From a virus: DNA of 23,646 bases. The DNA is taken from positions 1-23,646 of IMG/VR virus record IMGVR_UViG_3300032291_000247. The stretch is one strand, 5' to 3'. Shown here in pieces: positions 1 through 7,346 of this stretch; positions within the stretch are counted from its first letter, which is position 1; the number at the start of each line of letters is the position of its first letter. Both the position numbers and the translations under genes were made by a program. The notes under the pieces were generated by a model. That model had not been told where the DNA came from. It did not search any database and saw only the letters and a list, made by a program, of their open reading frames with translations.

Positions 1-51
1 AAGATCAAGACGCTCTTTGAGCTATGGAATAATAGGAAGGACGACAAGTGA
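1..51 (+). CDS. C-terminal end of an upstream gene (partial)
   Basis: Frame 1 is open from the window edge to a TGA at 49-51 and gives a charged tail ending in LWNNRKDDK. The stop overlaps the GTG start of the endolysin gene as GTGA, a typical translational-coupling arrangement that supports a real gene. Too little is present to name it. A holin is a reasonable guess, because the lysis cassette here lacks an obvious holin and many holins end in a charged tail just before the endolysin. That is inference from position only. Confidence 0.5.
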   Translation, partial: KIKTLFELWNNRKDDK

Positions 52-659
52 GCCTTATAAACCTTCAACAGAAAATAGGAGTAACGGCAGATGGTGCATT
101 CGGTCCGGGAACATTTAAAAAGGCTGCGGCTTTCTATAAACTTTCGCCAGATAGGGCAGCGCATTTCTTTGCTCAAACAGCGCATGAAAGCGGCGGCTTC
201 AAAGCTTTTAGCGAGAACCTTAACTATGGTGCGAAAGGTTTACGCGGTATCTTTGGCAAGTATTTCCAGACTGAAGCAATGGCTAAAGCGTATGAACGCC
301 AGCCAAAAAAGATTGCTAATCGGGTATACGCAAACCGCATGGGCAATGGCGATGAAGCGTCTGGGGATGGCTGGAAGTTCCGTGGACGTGGCGCTCTCCA
401 GCTTACTGGCAAAGACAATTACCAAGCCTTCGCAAACTACATCGGACGACCCGAAGTAATGGACAACCCAGACCTTGTGGCTGGGGAACTATGCTTTGAA
501 AGCGCGCTGTGGTTCTTCGACCGCAACAAACTGTGGTCGATCTGCGACCGAGGTACAGGCGACGCCGCGATCCTCGCACTGACAAAGCGGATCAACGGGG
601 GCACACACGGCCTCAACGACCGTAAGGCAAAGACGAAGAAGTACGCGACATGGCTTTAA
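48..659 (+). CDS. Endolysin, GH19 chitinase/lysozyme type
   Basis: Peptidoglycan-degrading lysis enzyme. The start is GTG at 48, preceded by an AGGAAGG Shine-Dalgarno at 34-40. Residues 9-27 (DGAFGPGT core) look like a short peptidoglycan-binding_1-type motif. The catalytic domain follows: AQTAHESGG (about 42-50) with the expected general-acid Glu47, then SENLNY with Glu56, KFRGRGALQLTGKDNY (about 110-125), and a C-terminal RINGG segment. These are hallmark motifs of GH19 phage endolysins, and 203 residues is a usual length for a small one. I see no signal peptide or N-terminal membrane anchor, so export would need a holin. The gene overlaps the spanin gene by 10 nt. Confidence 0.93.
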   Translation: MSLINLQQKIGVTADGAFGPGTFKKAAAFYKLSPDRAAHFFAQTAHESGGFKAFSENLNYGAKGLRGIFGKYFQTEAMAKAYERQPKKIANRVYANRMGNGDEASGDGWKFRGRGALQLTGKDNYQAFANYIGRPEVMDNPDLVAGELCFESALWFFDRNKLWSICDRGTGDAAILALTKRINGGTHGLNDRKAKTKKYATWL

Positions 660-1051
660 TTCCCAACCCTGTGATGCTTTACGCATTGGGCGGCGCGCTT
701 ATTATTGGCGCGGCATCCGGCTACAAGGTCCGTGACTGGCAGTGCGATGCCGCCTTCGCAAAGGCGCTGGAGAAGGCTGAAAAGCTACGTGTCAAAAAAC
801 AAGAGGTAGTAGATGATGTTTCGCAAACCTACGAAGTTGAACGAGATCAAGCCAATGTGGTGGCAACCGAACGAACCAACACCATTCGTGAGATATACAA
901 AACGGCTCCTGCCGTTCCTGTTGATTGCGCTGGTTCTGATGCTCTGCGCCGGGTGCTCGAAGGCGGTGTCCGTGACGCCAATGCCGCTTCCTCCGGCGAA
1001 CCTAGCGGCGAAGTGTCCAACGCTTCAAGATCCACCAAAGGTGTTGATTGA
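650..1051 (+). CDS. Rz: Rz-like inner-membrane spanin
   Basis: Predicted i-spanin that works with the outer-membrane lipoprotein encoded in the overlapping frame to disrupt the outer membrane at lysis. One N-terminal membrane segment (about residues 7-25, LYALGGALIIGAASG core) is followed by a charged, probably coiled-coil periplasmic stretch (about 33-82). The VDCAGSDALRRVL motif (about 91-103) resembles the C-terminal region of many Rz proteins. The ATG at 650 lies inside the last codons of the endolysin gene (10-nt overlap), with a GAAGAAG-type ribosome site upstream. The 133-residue length suits the family. Function is assigned from topology and gene order more than from residue conservation. 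Confidence 0.8.
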   Translation: MALIPNPVMLYALGGALIIGAASGYKVRDWQCDAAFAKALEKAEKLRVKKQEVVDDVSQTYEVERDQANVVATERTNTIREIYKTAPAVPVDCAGSDALRRVLEGGVRDANAASSGEPSGEVSNASRSTKGVD

Positions 1052-1160
1052 CCCCGAGCGTGCGCTCTGGGAGGCTGACATTATTGCGAAATATACAGAT
1101 TGTAGTAGCAAGCATCGCTTGACAGTAAAAGCGTGGGAAGATGCCGTAAACGCCAAGTGA
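813..1160 (+). CDS. Rz1: Rz1-like outer-membrane lipoprotein spanin
   Basis: Predicted o-spanin, read in a different frame and largely embedded in the Rz gene. A basic N-region and hydrophobic stretch (RLLPFLLIALVLML, about 31-44) lead to a lipobox-like CAGC with the lipidated Cys at residue 48. The -3 position is Cys rather than the usual Leu. The mature part is proline-rich at first (VTPMPLPPANLAAKCP), then has the Cys- and Trp-containing helical tail seen in many embedded o-spanins. An AAGAGG ribosome site at 801-806 lies 6 nt before the ATG at 813, supporting this start; the ATG at 816 is equally possible. It extends 109 nt beyond the Rz stop. Confidence 0.8.
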   Translation: MMFRKPTKLNEIKPMWWQPNEPTPFVRYTKRLLPFLLIALVLMLCAGCSKAVSVTPMPLPPANLAAKCPTLQDPPKVLIDPERALWEADIIAKYTDCSSKHRLTVKAWEDAVNAK

Positions 1161-1189
1161 CGTGAGCGACACAGCCAGAAAGGCTCCTA

Positions 1190-2371
1190 ATGCCTAGAAC
1201 TATAAGTGTAGACGAGAAGCTCTTTGACTTCTGCACACCGAACCAACGCAAAGTCCTTGACGCAATAATTTTCTACGGCGGCGCAAAAGCCGCCGACGAA
1301 GCCCTTGGCATGTATAAGGGCGGCGCGTCTGAGATATACAACAACGTCAAGAACAAGGCCGCGAAGGTGGGCTACTCACCGGAGCACGACTTCACGCGTC
1401 CAGTGCCAGATGGCTACACCGCAAAAGGGGTCAGCACCTACTACAACAAAGAAGGTAAACCAACAGGGCAGTGGGTCAAGGCGTCTATTGATAACGAGCG
1501 TCAGCAGCAGATATTCCGTGATGCTCTTAACGCGATGGCGAGCACTCTGCCGCGCCTCGATCCAATCATCGCGCCAGAGCAGTTCAACGCCGACCTACTG
1601 ACGCTGTACACGCTAACCGACGCGCACATCGGCATGCTGGCGTGGCACCGCGAGAACATGCAGGCCGACTGGGATTTGCAGATTGCAGAGGCTGTCATTG
1701 TCGGCTGCTTCGAGCAGATCATCAAATGCTCGCCCGACAGCGAGACGGCCGTGCTGAACCAGCTCGGCGACTTGCTGCACTATGACGGCCTGTCGGCCGT
1801 TACGCCAACCAGCGGGCACGTCCTCGACGCTGACGGCCGCTTCACCAAGATGGTCGAAGTTGCCGTGCGTGTGCTGCGCCGCATCATCAACATGTTGCTG
1901 GCCAAACACAAGAACGTCCACGTCATCCTCGCGGAGGGCAACCACGACATGGCCTCGTCTGTGTGGCTGCGCACGATGTTCAAGGCGCTGTATGAAAACG
2001 AGCCGCGCATCACCGTTGATGACAGCGCGCTGCCGTACTACGCATATGAATTTGGCGACGTCATGCTGACCTTCCACCACAGCCACTTGAAGAAGTTTGG
2101 CGCGATGCGTGAGGTTATTCCCGCCATGTTCTCCGAGATATGGGGGCGCACAAAGAAGCGGTATTGCCACACAGGGAATTACCACCACACCAAAGAAGAG
2201 GAACATGCAGGCCTGAAGGTTTTCCAGCACCCGACACTGGCCGCTCGCGACGCATACGCCTCTCGCGGCGCGTGGTTCTCGGACAGGGAAGTGTGTTCGA
2301 TCACGTACCACAAAAAGTTCGGGCAGGGGATGCGGGTCTACGCTTGCCCTGAGATGCTGGATGCCGTATGA
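1190..2371 (+). CDS. Calcineurin-like metallophosphoesterase with N-terminal putative DNA-binding region
   Basis: Predicted metal-dependent phosphoesterase or nuclease. Its motifs appear in canonical order: TDAHIG (D144, H146), NQLGDLLHYDG (D194), EGNHDM (N251, H252, D253), a His cluster TFHHSHLKK (296-299) and TGNYHHT (about 328-334). Together these supply the two-metal ligands of the calcineurin-like superfamily (Mre11/SbcD fold). Residues about 10-70 (TPNQRKVLDAIIFYGG onward) look like a helix-turn-helix of the kind found in phage terminase small subunits and sigma-like regions; this part is inference. A Shine-Dalgarno AGAAAGG at 1177-1183 sets the start. The gene sits between lysis and tail genes. 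Possible roles are processing of packaged or replicating DNA or attack on host DNA; the substrate cannot be told from sequence. Confidence 0.85.
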   Translation: MPRTISVDEKLFDFCTPNQRKVLDAIIFYGGAKAADEALGMYKGGASEIYNNVKNKAAKVGYSPEHDFTRPVPDGYTAKGVSTYYNKEGKPTGQWVKASIDNERQQQIFRDALNAMASTLPRLDPIIAPEQFNADLLTLYTLTDAHIGMLAWHRENMQADWDLQIAEAVIVGCFEQIIKCSPDSETAVLNQLGDLLHYDGLSAVTPTSGHVLDADGRFTKMVEVAVRVLRRIINMLLAKHKNVHVILAEGNHDMASSVWLRTMFKALYENEPRITVDDSALPYYAYEFGDVMLTFHHSHLKKFGAMREVIPAMFSEIWGRTKKRYCHTGNYHHTKEEEHAGLKVFQHPTLAARDAYASRGAWFSDREVCSITYHKKFGQGMRVYACPEMLDAV

Positions 2372-2425
2372 TGAATGCGGGTTTCCTAGTGCGCAAAACG
2401 TAAAAAACTGATATAGGGGCGGGTT

Positions 2426-3079
2426 ATGGCCACTACGATGACATTCACGACGTTGAAACAAGACGTGCAGCGCTATCTTGAGCGCGGCAACACGCTTGCG
2501 TCCGACCCCATTGTCTTTGAGCAAATCCCTCGCCTAATCAACCTCGCCGAGCGTCGCATCGCCCGCGAGCTTAAGATCGAGGGCTTCATCAACGTGGTGA
2601 CCGGCACGCTCTCCAGCGGCCAGTCTGTATACCCCAAGCCCGACCGCTGGCGCGATACGGTGTCGATGAGCATCGGCACTGGTACGGGGAACAACACCCG
2701 TAAAGTCTTGTTCTCCCGCGTGTACGAGTATCTGCGGTCCTACTGGCCGAACGCCTTAGAGACGGACGTGCCCCTCTTTTACAGCGACTATGACTACAGC
2801 CACTGGTTGCTGGCCCCAACGCCGAACGCCGACTACCCGTTCGAGATCTTGTACTACGAGCTGCCGCCCTTACTCGACGAGAGCGTGCAGACAAACTGGA
2901 TTACCGAATACGCCCCGCAGCTCCTGCTTTACGGCACGCTGGTTGAGGCGACGCCGTTCCTGAAGAACGACGAACGCATCCCAGTTTGGCAGAGCATGTA
3001 CGACCGCGCGGCGGCAATGTTGAACGGCGAAGACCTCGCTAAAATTCTAGACCGATCCGCCGTGCGCAAGGAGGCATAA
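2426..3079 (+). CDS. Tail adaptor (head-to-tail connector) protein, SU10-like
   Basis: Structural protein expected to sit below the portal and join the capsid to the short tail. The N-terminus LKQDVQRYLERG (about 10-21), followed by QIPRLINLAERRIARELKI (about 33-51), is the helical signature of the phage SU10-type adaptor family found in many podoviruses; the middle is beta-rich and the C-terminus helical. At 217 residues it has the usual length. The ATG at 2426 follows an AGGGGCGGG purine-rich site. The gene begins after a 54-bp gap with no clear promoter and overlaps the tail-fibre start by 1 nt. A nozzle-like gene further along supports a podovirus tail. Confidence 0.82.
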   Translation: MATTMTFTTLKQDVQRYLERGNTLASDPIVFEQIPRLINLAERRIARELKIEGFINVVTGTLSSGQSVYPKPDRWRDTVSMSIGTGTGNNTRKVLFSRVYEYLRSYWPNALETDVPLFYSDYDYSHWLLAPTPNADYPFEILYYELPPLLDESVQTNWITEYAPQLLLYGTLVEATPFLKNDERIPVWQSMYDRAAAMLNGEDLAKILDRSAVRKEA

Positions 3080-4767
3080 TGTCCACGTCATTTACACAAG
3101 TTTTTGGTGGTACGACGATATACCCCTCGGACGTATCCTACCTCGCACTCGCGCTAACTGGGAACACCACACTTCAGTGGCCGCTTGAGGCCACCACCGG
3201 CAACAACATCGTCGCGCGCATCATCGACGTCACACCGACGGGCGCGTTCACCATAACAATGCCGGACGCGACCGAAGTGGGTGTCGGCCAGACGATCCTG
3301 TTCAATAACCTCGGGCCGAGCACCATCAACGTCAACAGCGCGTCTGGTGCCGCAATTCTGACCATAGAGGCGGGCCAGCAGTGGCAGTGCTACCTCATCA
3401 ACAACACGACTGTTGGCGGCACGTGGCGCACGTTCCGCTACGGCGCTGCCGTGGCGCAGGCTCAAGCCGCCGCGCTGGCTGGCGCTGGCTTAATCGCGGA
3501 TGGGTCAACACTCGCCCAGAACTACGACGTCGCTGACTTCTCTGTTACGCCGTACACCTCAACGACCGCTGACCGCGCTAGGATTTTTGTTTGGACCGGC
3601 GGCCTCGGCACATTTAACCTGCCGACTGCTGTCTCCGCTGGCGACGGTTGGTTCGTACAGATCCGTAACGGAGGCCAAGGTGACCTGACCATCGACCCGT
3701 CTGGCACCGAGCTTATCAACGCGGCGTCCACGCTGCGCTTGCAGCCGGGCGACAGCGCCGTGATCGTAAGCGACGGCGTGCAGTGGTACACCATCGGCCT
3801 CGGCCAGCAGGCGGTCTTCGCCTTCGACTACACGACCATCGCCGTCACTGGCGGCACGTACACGCTCGCTGGCTCTGAGCTGAACCGCATCGCGTACAAG
3901 TTCACAGGCACACTGGCCTCCAACGCCAACATCGTCGTGCCCGCAACGGTGCAGCAATACTGGGTCAACAACGCCACGACCGGCGCGTTCACGCTTGGCG
4001 TCAAGACCGCCAGCGGCACAGCCACTTTGGTCACTCAGGGCGCAACGGCCATCCTGTACTGCGATGGCACGGAAATCATATCGGCAACCACCTCGGCGGC
4101 CTTCGCGGGCGTCCTACCTGTAACACAGGGCGGGACAGGTGCGACTACCGCGTCAGGCGCGCGTACCAACCTCGGCGCAACGGGTATCGGCTCGGCGCTG
4201 TTTACCGCCGCGACTGCGGCGAGTGCTCGGGGCACTATAACCGCCGCAGCCTCTGGCGCGAACTCCGACATCACGTCGATCACTGGCCTCACAACGGCGT
4301 TGACTGTCGCGCAAGGCGGCACAGGCGCGACGACGGCAGGCGGTGCGTTGACTAACCTCGGCGCGGCAGCCGCTGGCGCGAACACCGACATCACTGCCCT
4401 CGACCAAGACGTGACGATCACGGCCACTGGTACGATAGCGGCGGGCACACTCGGCTATCGCGGTCTGCCACAGAACAGCCAGACCGGTGCGTACACGCTG
4501 GCGTTGTCTGATGCGGGCAAGCAGGTTTCCAACACGACTGGCGGCTTTGTCATTCCGGCTAATGGTTCGGTAGCCTTCCCCATCGGGACAGCGGTCGCCC
4601 TCTTCAACAACAGCGGCAGCAGCCAAACGGTGTCCATCACGACAGATACGCTACGTCAGGCAGGGACCGCGAACACGGGGACGCGCACTCTCGCGCAATA
4701 CGGCCTAGCAACGTGCGTTAAAGTTGCCTCTACTACATGGGTAATCAGCGGCGCGGGTCTCAGCTAA
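3079..4767 (+). CDS. Tail fibre / receptor-binding-type structural protein
   Basis: Long Gly/Thr/Ala-rich beta protein of 562 residues. Two copies of QGGTGATTA (350-358 and 412-420), each followed by a TNLGA segment and an AGAN[ST]DIT-type segment, are the classic repeats of phage tail fibres and side-tail fibres. Around them lie four similar beta modules (about 22-121, 150-241, 255-337 and 470-560), each running from a YTL- or FNLP-like strand through a V.NN or IRN turn to a Trp-containing end. The start is set by a perfect AAGGAGG at 3068-3074, and the ATG overlaps the adaptor stop by 1 nt. The position after the adaptor suggests a virion fibre or appendage. Receptor recognition is inferred, and the host target is unknown. 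Confidence 0.75.
   Translation: MSTSFTQVFGGTTIYPSDVSYLALALTGNTTLQWPLEATTGNNIVARIIDVTPTGAFTITMPDATEVGVGQTILFNNLGPSTINVNSASGAAILTIEAGQQWQCYLINNTTVGGTWRTFRYGAAVAQAQAAALAGAGLIADGSTLAQNYDVADFSVTPYTSTTADRARIFVWTGGLGTFNLPTAVSAGDGWFVQIRNGGQGDLTIDPSGTELINAASTLRLQPGDSAVIVSDGVQWYTIGLGQQAVFAFDYTTIAVTGGTYTLAGSELNRIAYKFTGTLASNANIVVPATVQQYWVNNATTGAFTLGVKTASGTATLVTQGATAILYCDGTEIISATTSAAFAGVLPVTQGGTGATTASGARTNLGATGIGSALFTAATAASARGTITAAASGANSDITSITGLTTALTVAQGGTGATTAGGALTNLGAAAAGANTDITALDQDVTITATGTIAAGTLGYRGLPQNSQTGAYTLALSDAGKQVSNTTGGFVIPANGSVAFPIGTAVALFNNSGSSQTVSITTDTLRQAGTANTGTRTLAQYGLATCVKVASTTWVISGAGLS
4126..4395 (+). repeat. Tail-fibre QGGTG repeat, two copies
   Basis: Within the fibre gene, the segment beginning at 4126 and the one beginning at 4312 both encode QGGTGATTA, then a [AR]TNLGA segment, then ANxDIT. 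They are protein-level repeats with diverged third codon positions, so they are old structural repeats and not recent DNA duplications. Confidence 0.75.
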
Positions 4768-5171
4768 TGACTGGGATTATATGCGCTCTGGCTGGAAGCG
4801 GCGGCGGCTCCGAATACATTGGCGAAGCAACGGTAACCGTCGGGTTCCTATCACAAGGCAGTTTCTCCAGCTACGGTAAGGGCGGCGGCGGCCAAGGTAG
4901 CATTGCCCCTGCAACATGGGCAAATAGCGGCTTGACTGTCGATACACTTAAAGACGTTTATAACTCTGGTGTGCCAGCGTGGTTAGATTTCACGGTTATT
5001 GGAAGCGCGCCTAATTCTGGTTGGGAAACACTGACTGTCGGGGGAACCACGATAAACCGCGTTGACGGCTCGTATACTAACAATGGGTCAACGACGACAT
5101 GGATATTTAACGGCGCGCCCACCGTGTTCGGTACAACTGTTGGTGATACGAGGACAGTCGTATGGGGATAG
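4767..5171 (+). CDS. Small Gly-rich protein of the tail-fibre locus, function unknown
   Basis: I take the ATG at 4767, which overlaps the fibre stop by 1 nt, over an in-frame ATG at 4737 that would overlap the fibre gene by 31 nt. The product is 134 residues: a hydrophobic start (MTGIICALAGSGGG), a Gly/Ser-rich middle (YGKGGGGQGS) and a beta-rich C-terminus ending in TVGDTRTVVWG. No catalytic motif is visible. Small Gly-rich proteins after fibre genes are common in podoviruses, where they may be minor fibre components or chaperones, but no function can be assigned. The base composition is visibly more AT-rich than the flanking fibre and nozzle genes, consistent with an exchangeable locus. Confidence 0.65.
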   Translation: MTGIICALAGSGGGSEYIGEATVTVGFLSQGSFSSYGKGGGGQGSIAPATWANSGLTVDTLKDVYNSGVPAWLDFTVIGSAPNSGWETLTVGGTTINRVDGSYTNNGSTTTWIFNGAPTVFGTTVGDTRTVVWG

Positions 5172-5338
5172 CAATCTTCTACCCAGCAAACGAAGCTGAA
5201 TGGTACGCCAAGGGTACGCTTGAGGGCGGCACCTACTTCGAAGTGCCTGCTGTGTTTAATCCGGATGGCACTTGCGATACAGCGGCTACCGACGCTAAAG
5301 TGCAGCAGTTAATCTTTGCCTTGAGTGTGAAAAGCTAA
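5162..5338 (+). CDS. 58-residue protein between fibre and nozzle genes
   Basis: A short reading frame begins at ATG 5162, overlaps the previous gene by 10 nt, and its TAA at 5336-5338 overlaps the nozzle ATG by 1 nt. This exact tiling of an otherwise empty gap is the main argument that it is real. The product begins MGIAIFYPANEAEWYAKG, contains YFEVPAVFNPDG and ends in ALSVKS. I recognise no family, signal peptide or membrane segment. Given its position it may assist the fibre or tail. Like the gene before it, it is less GC-rich than its neighbours. Confidence 0.6.
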   Translation: MGIAIFYPANEAEWYAKGTLEGGTYFEVPAVFNPDGTCDTAATDAKVQQLIFALSVKS

Positions 5339-7113
5339 TGCCTGAACAAATCGTACAGATACGCTCCGCCCCCGGCATCAAGCGCGACGGCACCAAGTTC
5401 GAGGGCGACCAGTACGTCGACGGCCAGTGGGTCCGCTTCCAGCGTGGGTTGCCGCGTAAGATCGGCGGCTACCGCTCGATCAACAAGTTCCTGCGCGGCC
5501 TGCCGCGTGCGCTGCACGAGTATACGCAGGATCTGCTGACATACGTCCACGCAGGCTCGTCCGACCGCCTTGAGCGCTTCTTCATCGACGCCACGTACAA
5601 CACGAGCGTCATCACCGACCGCACACCCTCGTCGGGCTTCACCACAGCCGACGCAAACATGTGGCAGTTCGCCACGGCGTACGACACGACGAACGGCAAC
5701 CAGATCGTCGCGCAAGTCGCGCCGAACCTGAACTGCATATGCAACAGCGACGGCGGCGCGCTCTTCGTCGGCAACCTCCTTGGCACGTCTGTTCTGACGC
5801 AAGTCACCACGGTGCCCGCAAACTTCAGCGTCACTGGCGGCGTGGTCACACTGCCGCCGTACACATTCGCCTTCGGCAACGACGGCTACGCGGCGTGGTC
5901 CGTGCCTAACGACCCCGCCGACTTCACCGGCTCCGGCGCGGGCAATGCGTACATCACCGGTCAAAAGATCGTCAAGGGAATGCCACTGCGTGGCGGCCCC
6001 GGAAACAGCCCGTCGGGACTGTTTTGGTCGGCGGACAGCCTCATTCGAGGCACGTATGTCGGCGGCACGGCGGTGTTCCAGTTCGACACGATCAGTGCGC
6101 AGTCGTCAATCTTGGCAGCCAACAGCGTCATCGAGTATGACGGCATCTTCTACTGGATCGGCACCGACCGCTTCTTAATGTTCAACGGCGTCGTGCGCGA
6201 AGTCGAGAACAACCTGAACATCAACTTCTTCTTCGACAACCTGAACTATGCGCAGCGCCAGAAGGTGTTCGCGTACAAGGTTCCGCGCTTCGGCGAGATA
6301 TGGTGGTGCTTCCCGTTCGGCGACAGCATCGAGCCGAACCACGCCGTCATCTACAACGTGCGTGAGAATACGTGGTACGACACCGAGCTGCCCAATGGCG
6401 GTCGCGGTGCGGGCCTCTTCCCTGCTGTGTTCAGCAAGCCGCTCCTGTCCGGCGTCGAGCCGCAGGAGGCTCAAGCAGTTAGCGTCGCCATCAACGCGGC
6501 AGGAACCGGCTACACCGTAGGCAACACCCTCGACGTTGTGGGCGGTCTCGGCCAGATTGACGCGGAGCTGACGGTGACCACCGTCAACGGCTCCGGCGGT
6601 ATTACTGGCGTCACCATCAGCAACGCGGGTCAGTATGACGAAATCCCAGCCAACCCAGTAAGCGTGACTGGAGGCTCGGGCAGCGCGGCCACGTTCAACC
6701 TGACATTCGACAACCCGTACAAGTTCTGGGTTCACGAGGTCGGCACAGATGAGATCGACGGCCTGACGCTCAACCCGATACAGTCGTATTTCGAGACGGC
6801 TGACCTGTCGCTGCCCGTCACGTCGGGCATCAACAAGTCCATGCAGGCCTTGATGATTGAACCAGACTTCGTGCAGAGCGGCGACATGACTGTGCAGGTT
6901 ATGGGCCGAGCCAACGCCCGTGCGCCTGAAGTGAACGGCATCATCATGACGTTTGTGGAAGACCCAGAGACGCCGCAGGAGCAGGTCGTCTTCCTCAAGA
7001 CACAGCGCCGCGAGCTGCGCTTCCGCTTCGAGAGCAACACCCTCGGCGGCAACTATCAGATGGGCCTCGTGCTTGCGCACGTCCAGCCCGGCGACGGGAC
7101 GACACTGGGATGA
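5338..7113 (+). CDS. Tail nozzle / P22 gp10-like tail hub protein
   Basis: A 591-residue beta-rich protein following the adaptor and fibre genes. The N-terminus (VQIRSAPGIKRDGTKFEGD, then QWVRFQRGLPRKIGGY) is typical of podovirus nozzle or packaged-DNA-stabilising proteins that close the tail tube below the adaptor. Repeated short blade-like stretches (FYWIGTDRFLMFNG, WWCFPFG, AVIYNVRENTWYDTE) suggest a beta-propeller. Residues about 378-458 form a Gly-rich insert (GTGYTVGNTLDVVGG to GSAATFNLTF), after which the nozzle pattern resumes with YKFWVHEVGTDEIDG and SYFETADL. It overlaps its neighbours by 1 nt upstream and 4 nt downstream. The assignment rests on remembered family patterns and gene order. 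Confidence 0.72.
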   Translation: MPEQIVQIRSAPGIKRDGTKFEGDQYVDGQWVRFQRGLPRKIGGYRSINKFLRGLPRALHEYTQDLLTYVHAGSSDRLERFFIDATYNTSVITDRTPSSGFTTADANMWQFATAYDTTNGNQIVAQVAPNLNCICNSDGGALFVGNLLGTSVLTQVTTVPANFSVTGGVVTLPPYTFAFGNDGYAAWSVPNDPADFTGSGAGNAYITGQKIVKGMPLRGGPGNSPSGLFWSADSLIRGTYVGGTAVFQFDTISAQSSILAANSVIEYDGIFYWIGTDRFLMFNGVVREVENNLNINFFFDNLNYAQRQKVFAYKVPRFGEIWWCFPFGDSIEPNHAVIYNVRENTWYDTELPNGGRGAGLFPAVFSKPLLSGVEPQEAQAVSVAINAAGTGYTVGNTLDVVGGLGQIDAELTVTTVNGSGGITGVTISNAGQYDEIPANPVSVTGGSGSAATFNLTFDNPYKFWVHEVGTDEIDGLTLNPIQSYFETADLSLPVTSGINKSMQALMIEPDFVQSGDMTVQVMGRANARAPEVNGIIMTFVEDPETPQEQVVFLKTQRRELRFRFESNTLGGNYQMGLVLAHVQPGDGTTLG

Positions 7114-7346
7114 TCGACCCTCGTGGAATGACTTGGCAAGACTGGGCCTGTTCGGTTATACTGTCCGTCAACGACGCGTGGGCATTCGGCACACCTCCCG
7201 CAGAGGCCGAGTGGCAAGGCTGGGCGATAGGGCTGTTGCGTGCCTCCCCATTTACGCAGCAAATTATTCCCGACCCATACCAGTTCTCGGATTGGCGTGA
7301 GTGGGGAATGCGTGTATATCCAATGCTCGAAGGTACAAGCTCATGA
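7110..7346 (+). CDS. 78-residue tail-locus protein, function unknown
   Basis: The ATG overlaps the nozzle stop as ATGA and its own stop overlaps the next gene as ATGA, so it is embedded in the translationally coupled string. The product is Trp-rich (WQDWACS, WQGWAIG, FSDWREWGMRVYPML) with no membrane segment or catalytic motif. Similar short Trp-rich proteins with a W..W motif occur after nozzle genes in related podoviruses, but I know of no defined role. A minor tail or assembly protein is the simplest guess. Confidence 0.65.
   Translation: MIDPRGMTWQDWACSVILSVNDAWAFGTPPAEAEWQGWAIGLLRASPFTQQIIPDPYQFSDWREWGMRVYPMLEGTSS

Noticed and set aside
2372-2425. Possible promoter in the gap before the adaptor gene (TATAGG near 2412)
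   Set aside because: No acceptable -35 element at 16-18 bp spacing; the gap is only 54 bp and could be a plain spacer.
1613-2524. 303-residue open frame on the - strand opposite the metallophosphoesterase gene
   Set aside because: It lies almost wholly antisense to a gene with clear catalytic motifs, has no recognisable domains, and is explained by GC-rich codon bias.
4126-4395. CRISPR-like or mobile repeat reading of the fibre-gene repeats
   Set aside because: The repeats are in frame, only two copies, and conserved at protein rather than DNA level.
6175-7080. 301-residue open frame on the - strand opposite the nozzle gene
   Set aside because: Antisense shadow of a well-supported structural gene; composition is His/Arg/Val-biased and no motif is visible.
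7301-7342. Upstream in-frame start (MGNACISNARRYKL) for the large virion protein
   Set aside because: It would overlap the preceding gene by 46 nt; the ATG at 7343 has the ATGA coupling seen across this operon and a GAAGG site.
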